Shown here: in pieces, positions 1 through 4,350 of the stretch | Layout of the letters: every line of letters begins with the position of its first letter | Numbering within the stretch: the stretch's first letter is position 1 | NCBI GenBank assembly: GCA_028282485.1 | Contig: JANQHU010000214.1 | Location: forward strand, 1 to 5,292 | Reading direction: 5' to 3' | Length of the DNA: 5,292 nucleotides | Source: Bacillota bacterium | Lineage (GTDB): Bacteria; Bacillota; UBA4882; UBA8346 | The notes under the pieces: generated by a model | What the model saw: only the letters and a program-made list of their open reading frames with translations | What the model was told of the DNA's origin: nothing | Database searches by the model: none | Position numbers and translations under genes: made by a program

Positions 1-381
1 TTTATTGCCAACTGTGGCAGTAGCTACGATTTTTATACCTCCCCGGGGTTTTTGAGTGATGGTGACCGTACACCAAAAGGGCTGGCAAGCATTGTAGATA
101 TCATTAGCAATTTCGTCAGCCAGAGCTTCGCAAAAAACGCCCGCTTCTCGAAAACTCCAGAGATAAAGTTTTAGGCTTTTACTTTCAATGCAAAGCTCTT
201 GGGGAGCAAACTCAATAGTTACGGTCTCCCAGTCCGGTTGTCCGGTAACCGGACAAAGGCTGGTAACTTCATCACTTTCTAAAACTACCTTAGTTACTTG
301 AGGTGGTTTGGGAAAGGTTTCTAATTTTTTGACGGGACTAGTAATTTTTTTTCCTAAAATTTCAAAATTGGATGTGGACAT
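1..381 (-). CDS. queF: NADPH-dependent 7-cyano-7-deazaguanine reductase QueF (preQ1 synthase), 3' end cut off by window edge
   Basis: QueF reduces the nitrile of preQ0 to the aminomethyl group of preQ1 with NADPH in queuosine tRNA-modification synthesis; it is a cytoplasmic T-fold enzyme. I translated 127 codons from ATG 381 to the left edge without a stop. The QueF signature is clear: ESDEVTSLCPVTGQPDW at residues 35-51, with the nucleophile Cys43 and the proton-donating Asp50. ESKSLKLYLWSFRE follows (66-79), then Glu85 of the substrate pocket and KPRGGIKI (111-118). Bacillus-type QueF is about 165 residues, so roughly 25-40 residues are probably missing. The start is supported by GAGGTG three bases before the ATG, matching the anti-Shine-Dalgarno. 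The residue before the pocket Glu is Cys84, where Bacillus QueF has His. No preQ1 riboswitch is visible in the roughly 30-base leader. The gene follows the SpoIID-like gene on the same strand by 73 bases but has its own promoter. Confidence 0.96.
   Translation of the reverse strand, partial: MSTSNFEILGKKITSPVKKLETFPKPPQVTKVVLESDEVTSLCPVTGQPDWETVTIEFAPQELCIESKSLKLYLWSFREAGVFCEALADEIANDIYNACQPFWCTVTITQKPRGGIKIVATATVGNK
238..256. repeat. Perfect 19-bp palindrome inside queF
   Basis: The arms TTGTCCGGT and ACCGGACAA are exact inverted complements around a single base. On the minus strand this stretch spells the codons for Cys-Pro-Val-Thr-Gly-Gln, the QueF active-site motif. A further TCCGG lies just beside it at 233-237. 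The palindrome is a direct observation. Whether it does anything as DNA or RNA is unknown, and coding constraint plus chance may explain it. Confidence 0.6.
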
Positions 382-417
382 TGGCACCTCATTTTTATCA
401 AAGTTTATCTGTTAATA

Positions 418-446
418 CTTATAATTTATTTTTAAATATTTGTCAA
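418..446 (-). promoter_or_regulatory. Sigma-A type promoter for queF
   Basis: Read on the minus strand, a perfect -35 box TTGACA (441-446) is followed by a 17-base AT-rich spacer and a -10 box TATAAG (418-423, 5 of 6 consensus). Transcription would start near 410-412, giving a leader of about 30 bases before the queF ATG at 381. The -35 box begins only nine bases after the stop codon of the upstream SpoIID-like gene. I see no terminator between them, so queF may also receive read-through. The fit to consensus and spacing is very good; no start site has been mapped. Confidence 0.8.
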
Positions 447-454
447 TAATTATT

Positions 455-2497
455 CTAATACTTGGTATGAATTGCAGTTCCCTGATAATAATGTTTCAGG
501 ATTTCAACATGACTGTAGCCGTCAGCAGCCATTCCGGCCGCCCCGCTTTGACACAGGCCAATACCATGTCCCCAACCGGCACCGTGAAAAATAAAGTATT
601 CCGGTAAATTATCCGAGCCCATTTTGGGTTGAAAGATAAAAGTATTGCTTCGTAATTTGTTAAAAAGACCCCGAATCCGATCACCTTTAACGAGATAGGT
701 GCCTTTAGTTCCTTTAATTTGGATTTTACTAACCAGCCCAGTTTTACTCCGCGAAATCACCTGAAGGCTTTGGATCTGACCAATATCTTTACCTTTATGT
801 TTTAATCGCCCTTCGAGATCACTGCGGGAAACCCATTTTAGCCAACGATAAGCACTGCGGGCCGAGTACTTGGGATGACTGCTATAACTTTCGGGACGCT
901 CGGATAACCAGCGGGCTAAAGCTACCGGAGATAAATATTTGGAACGAGGAGGAAGGAGTTTATCCAAAGCCGGCTTCAGGTAGGGGAGGTTGATACTCCA
1001 TAAAGCACCGCTACTTTGGGAGTAACCACCACAATTAGCACTAAAAAAAGCAGAAATTATTTTATTATTGTGGAGCAAAATTTTACCCCGGGTGGCATTA
1101 ACCGCCGTAGTGGAACGTTTTCTTTCGCGAAAGACGCCGCGATAGACCTGAGAGGCTACGGTGGCTTTTAGATCAAAACCATATTTACGATATCTACCTA
1201 AATTAGCAAAAGCATAGGTACGGGCGGCGATGGCCTGGGCTTCTAATGCAGATCTGGGCCAAGAGGCGCTCATTTCCGACGGCACCACCGCGTAAAGATA
1301 TTCTTCCATATTGACTTGATTAATAACGGTAATTTTTTTATTTCTGACGAGAAACTGCATCTTCCCGCGGTAAGCCCGGTTTTCTGCTCCATACCAGTAA
1401 GAACCTTGTCCAAATTGCACATTAAATAAAACGGTAGTTAAAGATGGGTCGTTATATTTCAGCGTTAAGTAGGCACTTGATGATTTAAAAATGCGTTTAC
1501 CTTCATTATTTAAAACTTCCAAATATTTTTTCTGAGGGTTATAACGAATTTGAATTACTGCTTTCTCAAAAGATTTAAGAAGAATCTGATTTTGAGCATT
1601 AAAGATATAAAATTCCCCGCCAGTCTTAATGAACAAGTCACTTACCTTTTGAGCTAAACCAATTTTAACTAGGGGTATTTTTGAGCGCTTGTCACTGATA
1701 GGAGTAACCTGAGGTGGCTCTACTGCTTCGCGAGCTTTCTTTGCTGTAATTGGTGTAACTTTTTCTAATTCGGGGTGCTCGGCTACTAATTTCTCCAAAG
1801 TGGTGGTGATTTTTTGATTCCAAGGAAAAAATTTTTGAGCATTCGTTAATAGGCGATAGGCTCTGGGGTACTCTTCTAGCGCTATGTAGGTTTGGGCTAA
1901 CGGGAAAAAGGCACTAATTAAATTAAATTCTTGGGTCAGAGCTTTTTGATAAGCCTTTTTTGCGGTTTGAAAATCTTTTTTTTGGAGATAGATTTGCCCT
2001 AAATGGTAGTAGGCTAGCGGTTGAAAAGCAGACTTGCTTAAAGATTTTTGAAAAGCTTCAATTGCTGCTTCGAGATTTCCCGTTGCTTTTAAAGCTAATG
2101 CATACCAATAAAGCTCTTTGGAGGGAGCTTCCGGAGAGAGGGATTGTCTAAGTATTAATTTAGGTTTATTGGCTAAGTAAGCAGTTTTCAAATATTCCAA
2201 ACGGATCCTGGGGTTTTGAGGCTCGTTATGTAACAGCTCTTGTAGAGATGTTAAAGCTTTGGGATATTGCCCGGTTTCTTGGTAAAGGCGAATTAAATTA
2301 AGCAAGGCCCTTTTCTTGTCGGGATTGTTTGGTATTTCGGCCTGATAAGTTTCAATGCTTTTTTGAATTTGGCCGGAATAATAGAACTTAACAGCTTGAT
2401 TAGAGTTTGCCGGAGGTGTTTTGCCTGTTTCCGTCTTGGCAAGAGTTAAAGAGGTCCAAATGAGAGATAAAAAAATAATAAAAAGTAGTTTTTTCAT
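455..2497 (-). CDS. Secreted TPR-repeat protein with C-terminal SpoIID/LytB lytic transglycosylase domain
   Basis: Known SpoIID cleaves glycan strands of stem-peptide-free peptidoglycan during spore engulfment. This 680-residue protein carries that domain plus extra N-terminal modules. Residues 1-20 form a signal peptide (KK, hydrophobic core, likely cut after LTLA) with no lipobox Cys. About five TPR units span 35-227 (e.g. 128-160 and 161-193, each with the Y-A-L-G-A pattern). A charged Pro-rich linker runs about 246-275. The SpoIID domain fills about 277-680: VVPSEM (404-409) holds the probable catalytic Glu408, followed by EAQAIAARTYA (419-429), NCGG (488-491), and GWGHGIGLCQSGA (641-653) near the end. 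Cys489 and Cys649 are the only cysteines. Classical SpoIID is about 340 residues, so this is a fusion or paralogue, and a sporulation role is not certain. ATG 2497 has AAGGAG seven bases upstream. It is divergent from the deacetylase gene. Function by family is well supported; the TPR partner is unknown. Confidence 0.93.
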   Translation of the reverse strand: MKKLLFIIFLSLIWTSLTLAKTETGKTPPANSNQAVKFYYSGQIQKSIETYQAEIPNNPDKKRALLNLIRLYQETGQYPKALTSLQELLHNEPQNPRIRLEYLKTAYLANKPKLILRQSLSPEAPSKELYWYALALKATGNLEAAIEAFQKSLSKSAFQPLAYYHLGQIYLQKKDFQTAKKAYQKALTQEFNLISAFFPLAQTYIALEEYPRAYRLLTNAQKFFPWNQKITTTLEKLVAEHPELEKVTPITAKKAREAVEPPQVTPISDKRSKIPLVKIGLAQKVSDLFIKTGGEFYIFNAQNQILLKSFEKAVIQIRYNPQKKYLEVLNNEGKRIFKSSSAYLTLKYNDPSLTTVLFNVQFGQGSYWYGAENRAYRGKMQFLVRNKKITVINQVNMEEYLYAVVPSEMSASWPRSALEAQAIAARTYAFANLGRYRKYGFDLKATVASQVYRGVFRERKRSTTAVNATRGKILLHNNKIISAFFSANCGGYSQSSGALWSINLPYLKPALDKLLPPRSKYLSPVALARWLSERPESYSSHPKYSARSAYRWLKWVSRSDLEGRLKHKGKDIGQIQSLQVISRSKTGLVSKIQIKGTKGTYLVKGDRIRGLFNKLRSNTFIFQPKMGSDNLPEYFIFHGAGWGHGIGLCQSGAAGMAADGYSHVEILKHYYQGTAIHTKY

Positions 2498-2524
2498 GGG
2501 AAGACTCCTTGTGATTTTTACAAT

Positions 2525-2552
2525 TTTATAGAGAAAAAACCTTATGTCTCAA
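2525..2552 (-). promoter_or_regulatory. Probable sigma-A promoter for the SpoIID-like gene
   Basis: On the minus strand TTGAGA (2547-2552, 5 of 6) is followed by 16 bases and TATAAA (2525-2530, 5 of 6); an overlapping TAAAAT two bases further on is an alternative -10. Start of transcription would fall near 2518, about 20 bases before the AAGGAG at 2505-2510. The region is AT-rich, so chance matches are possible. I found no similarly good plus-strand promoter for the divergent deacetylase gene; a lone TATTAT at 2569-2574 lacks a recognisable -35 box. Confidence 0.5.
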
Positions 2553-2601
2553 AAGAAGAATTTTAACATATTATTTTAAGAGGTAAATACCATTTGATTA
2601 T

Positions 2602-2607
2602 GGGGGT
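2602..2607 (+). promoter_or_regulatory. Ribosome binding site that favours ATG 2615 for the deacetylase gene
   Basis: GGGGGT sits eight bases before ATG 2615 and pairs with the anti-Shine-Dalgarno with one G-U wobble. The longest reading would start at TTG 2594, preceded by AAGAGG (2578-2583) at ten bases, a weaker codon with wider spacing; ATG 2600 lies 16 bases from that site. ATG 2615 is therefore preferred, but TTG 2594 cannot be excluded. Confidence 0.55.
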
Positions 2608-2614
2608 AAATTTT

Positions 2615-3406
2615 ATGCAGCTTATTTTGCTTGAGCGAAAAAAAATCTTGTTAATTTTAGTAATCGGTGCTTTACTCATATACTTTGGTTGGAACTCATC
2701 AATTTTTGTTAAATCAGTTTTAATGCCCCAGAAACGTTATGTAGCCATAGTAATTGATGATTTTGGAGGATATGCAGCCGGTATTAAAGAGATGATGGAA
2801 GTGCCTTATCCTTTGACTTTTGCCGTCTTGCCTTTTGGAGAATTTGCGTATCAGCAAGCTGCAACAGCCGCACGTAAGGGTTATGAAATAATCATTCATA
2901 TGCCTTTTGAAGCGGAAAAGGCCAAAAGGCGCTGGTATGGTAAAAAATATATTGCTGTCAATACCCCCAAAGAAGAGATTCGGCAAATAGTCAAGGAAAC
3001 TTTTACTATCTTGCCTATGGCCAAGGGCTTTAGTAACCATATGGGCTCCAAAGCTACCGCCGACTTAACCGTTATGACCGAGGTGATTAGCATAGTTGCT
3101 CAGCAAAAAAAATATTATTTCGATAGCCGCACCGCCGGCCAGTCAGCAGCTTTTAAAGTATGTCAAAAGTTACAATTACCTTACTTAAGTCGAGACATTT
3201 TTTTAGATAATCTTCCCACGGAAGCTAGTATGCGCAGCCAGTTGCGAAAGTTGATGGAGCAGGCCGACCAAAAGAAGTATGCCGTCGGAATCGGTCATGT
3301 TGGACCAACTGGTCCGGCTTTGGCCCGGATCCTTAAAGAAGAATTGCCCCGTTATGAAAAACAGGGGTATCACTTTGTTACACTTTCACAACTGAAAAAG
3401 CTATAA
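2615..3406 (+). CDS. Divergent polysaccharide deacetylase family protein (YibQ/DUF610), membrane-anchored
   Basis: This is a predicted carbohydrate deacetylase-fold protein; the family (Polysacc_deac_2) is named by fold and its substrate is not firmly known. From ATG 2615 the product is 263 residues. After a short positive stretch (ERKK) one transmembrane segment spans about 11-27, so the body probably faces outside. Family landmarks in order are AIVIDDFGG (44-52), HMPFE (95-99), SNHMGS (140-145), FDSRT (169-173), RDIFLD (193-198) and GIGH (225-228). The Asp pair and the three His are where metal ligands of the deacetylase fold are expected. The length is typical and the reading frame intact. 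A seven-residue longer form from TTG 2594 is possible. It is divergent from the TPR-SpoIID gene and convergent with the cyclophilin gene, 49 bases apart. In other bacteria yibQ homologues lie near envelope-remodelling genes, which fits the neighbour here. Family call is firm; activity is inferred. Confidence 0.92.
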   Translation: MQLILLERKKILLILVIGALLIYFGWNSSIFVKSVLMPQKRYVAIVIDDFGGYAAGIKEMMEVPYPLTFAVLPFGEFAYQQAATAARKGYEIIIHMPFEAEKAKRRWYGKKYIAVNTPKEEIRQIVKETFTILPMAKGFSNHMGSKATADLTVMTEVISIVAQQKKYYFDSRTAGQSAAFKVCQKLQLPYLSRDIFLDNLPTEASMRSQLRKLMEQADQKKYAVGIGHVGPTGPALARILKEELPRYEKQGYHFVTLSQLKKL

Positions 3407-3455
3407 CCTTGGCGGTGCTTGCGTTTCTTTTCAAAAAATGTTAACCTTAAGTTGT

Positions 3456-4100
3456 TTATTTTGTTCGCCGCACAGAAATAATGGTTACTTCTTTAGCAGG
3501 AACGTCTTGGAAATAAGCAAAATTTTTGGTAGGAACAGCTTTGATTTTATCAACTACGGCCATGCCGGAAACTACTTTGCCAAAGACACAATAACCATAG
3601 CCCCGGGCTGTATTGTTTTGGTAATCTAAAAAAGGATTATCAACTACGTTAATAAAAAATTGGGAAGTAGCACTATTAATGACGTTAGTACGGGCCATGG
3701 CAATAGTCCCCCGCTTGTTACTCAATTTATTAGTAGCTTCATTTTTTATAGGTGGTTTTGTTGGTTTTTCCGTCATTTTGGCCGTATACCCTCCACCTTG
3801 GATCATAAAAGTGCCAATTACTCGGTGAAAAATAGTTCCGTCGTAAAATTTTTCGTCTACATAATGTAAAAAGTTTTTTACTGTCTCCGGAGCTTTTTTT
3901 GGAAAGAGTTCCAGACGGATATCCCCAAAATTAGTCTTCATAATAACTTGGGGGTTTTTGAGCGCAGCAGTTTTGGGGCTACTAGCAGCATTAGAATAGG
4001 CACTGATGATAATAATAGAAATAGTAGTTAGAGCAATAACAAGGAAGGTGGCTAAAAAGGTATTTTTTTGAAAGAATCGTAGGGGTTTGAGTTTGCTCAT
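3456..4100 (-). CDS. Membrane-anchored cyclophilin-type peptidyl-prolyl cis-trans isomerase
   Basis: Cyclophilins speed cis-trans isomerisation of X-Pro bonds and help fold proteins. This 214-residue product starts with a positive stretch and one hydrophobic segment (about 14-35), probably a membrane anchor or uncleaved signal, so it likely works on exported proteins. The cyclophilin domain spans about 51-212. FHRVIGTFMIQGGG (91-104) carries Arg93, Phe98 and Gln101 of the active site, followed by PIKNEA (117-122), GTIAMART (131-138), SATSQFFINV (143-152) and VFGKVVSGM (172-180). Phe157 stands where eukaryotic cyclophilins have Trp, as in E. coli PpiA. The sequence resembles proteobacterial PpiA/PpiB much more than the short Bacillus PpiB. 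I chose ATG 4100 because the extended ribosome site lies nine bases upstream; ATG 4112, four codons longer, would lie inside that site. It is convergent with the deacetylase gene and divergent from uvrB. Confidence 0.94.
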   Translation of the reverse strand: MSKLKPLRFFQKNTFLATFLVIALTTISIIIISAYSNAASSPKTAALKNPQVIMKTNFGDIRLELFPKKAPETVKNFLHYVDEKFYDGTIFHRVIGTFMIQGGGYTAKMTEKPTKPPIKNEATNKLSNKRGTIAMARTNVINSATSQFFINVVDNPFLDYQNNTARGYGYCVFGKVVSGMAVVDKIKAVPTKNFAYFQDVPAKEVTIISVRRTK

Positions 4101-4108
4101 TAATAAAA

Positions 4109-4118
4109 ACATCCTTTC
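4109..4118 (-). promoter_or_regulatory. Ribosome binding site deciding the cyclophilin start
   Basis: Minus-strand GAAAGGATGT matches the 16S anti-Shine-Dalgarno complement GAAAGGAGGT at nine of ten positions. Its core ends nine bases before ATG 4100. The upstream in-frame ATG 4112 lies within this element, which argues against its use. Confidence 0.65.
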
Positions 4119-4180
4119 CTATAATTTAACAGTAGATTGATCATTGTAATTAATTTTTTATTTAATAGTTATTAATTTAT

Positions 4181-4209
4181 AAGCTAACATACTTAATAGT
4201 TACTGTCAA
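4181..4209 (-). promoter_or_regulatory. Probable promoter for the cyclophilin gene (perfect -35, extended -10)
   Basis: On the minus strand a perfect TTGACA (4204-4209) is followed by 17 bases and TAGCTT (4181-4186). That -10 keeps only the three most important positions (T, A and final T), but it is preceded by TG one base upstream, forming an extended -10 (TGTTAGCTT). Transcription would begin near 4174, leaving a leader of about 70 bases before ATG 4100. Confidence 0.5.
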
Positions 4210-4213
4210 GGGG

Positions 4214-4230
4214 AGAGAAAATACTTCTCT
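4214..4230. repeat. Short inverted repeat next to the cyclophilin promoter
   Basis: AGAGAA, a five-base spacer AATAC, and TTCTCT form an exact 6-bp inverted repeat. It lies four bases upstream of the -35 box of the minus-strand promoter. It is not followed by a T-run in either direction, so it is not an intrinsic terminator. It could be an operator half-site pair, but six-base arms in AT-rich DNA can occur by chance. Confidence 0.3.
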
Positions 4231-4254
4231 AAAATTAAAAAATGGCAGGATTTT

Positions 4255-4350
4255 ATGAATCTATCGCGAAAATTAAAAAACAAAACCGAAAATATGTTCG
4301 TAATAATGCTAGCGGGTTTCTGTTTAGATAAAAGGGGGAAGCTTTTGTGA
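4255..4350 (+). CDS. Possible 31-codon ORF overlapping the uvrB start (doubtful)
   Basis: An ATG at 4255, four bases after AGGA, opens a frame of 31 codons (beginning MNLSRKLKNK, with a hydrophobic run MFVIMLAGFCL) that stops at TGA 4348-4350. This gives a 4-base GTGA overlap with the uvrB GTG at 4347, the arrangement seen in translational coupling. Against it, the LexA box lies inside the ORF, so an SOS promoter there would start transcription downstream of this ATG. I recognise no family, and an ORF this short is common by chance. Treat as a candidate only. Confidence 0.15.
   Translation: MNLSRKLKNKTENMFVIMLAGFCLDKRGKLL
4287..4300 (+). promoter_or_regulatory. LexA (SOS) box upstream of uvrB
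   Basis: CGAAAATATGTTCG matches the Bacillus-type LexA/DinR box CGAACRNRYGTTYG at 13 of 14 positions; only position 5 (A for C) differs. It ends 46 bases before the uvrB start codon. uvrB is a classic SOS-regulon gene in Firmicutes, so repression by LexA with release on DNA damage is expected. AATAAT (4302-4307), two bases downstream, is a possible -10, but I see no good -35 box at the right distance, so the promoter itself is not resolved. Confidence 0.8.
4334..4340 (+). promoter_or_regulatory. Ribosome binding site supporting the GTG start of uvrB
   Basis: AAAGGGGG (4331-4338) pairs well with the anti-Shine-Dalgarno and ends eight bases before GTG 4347. No ATG in the uvrB frame lies upstream near this site. 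The next in-frame ATG (4380) would remove residues such as the F-x-S-x-Y of the conserved UvrB N-terminus, so the GTG start is preferred. Confidence 0.7.

Noticed and set aside
382..454. preQ1 riboswitch upstream of queF
   Set aside because: The leader after the predicted start is about 30 bases, AT-rich, and lacks the C-rich hairpin and A-rich tail of preQ1-I.
496..684. 62-codon minus-strand ORF inside the SpoIID-like gene
   Set aside because: It lies in another frame of the same DNA as the conserved SpoIID C-terminus and has no family features; a shadow frame.
1960..2151. 63-codon plus-strand ORF opposite the TPR region
   Set aside because: Antisense to a well-supported coding region, with no ribosome site and no recognisable protein features.
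2720..3093. Two overlapping minus-strand ORFs (106 and 65 codons) opposite the deacetylase gene
   Set aside because: They are antisense shadows of a gene carrying clear family motifs; their own sequences look unstructured.
3407..3455. Weak GAAAAG/CTTTTC or AAC/GTT stems as a bidirectional terminator
   Set aside because: Stems of 3-6 bp with long loops or mismatches and no proper T-run; not convincing.
3438..3869. Two plus-strand ORFs (63 and 69 codons) opposite the cyclophilin gene
   Set aside because: Antisense to conserved cyclophilin codons; no ribosome sites or family motifs.
4211..4245. Hairpin 4214-4230 as an intrinsic terminator
   Set aside because: The stem is only 6 bp and A-rich, not T-rich, sequence follows it on the plus strand; on the minus strand CCCC and a promoter follow.
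4242..4331. 29-codon plus-strand ORF starting MAGFYES
   Set aside because: No ribosome binding site before its ATG; it overlaps the alternative 31-codon ORF in another frame and has no recognisable features.
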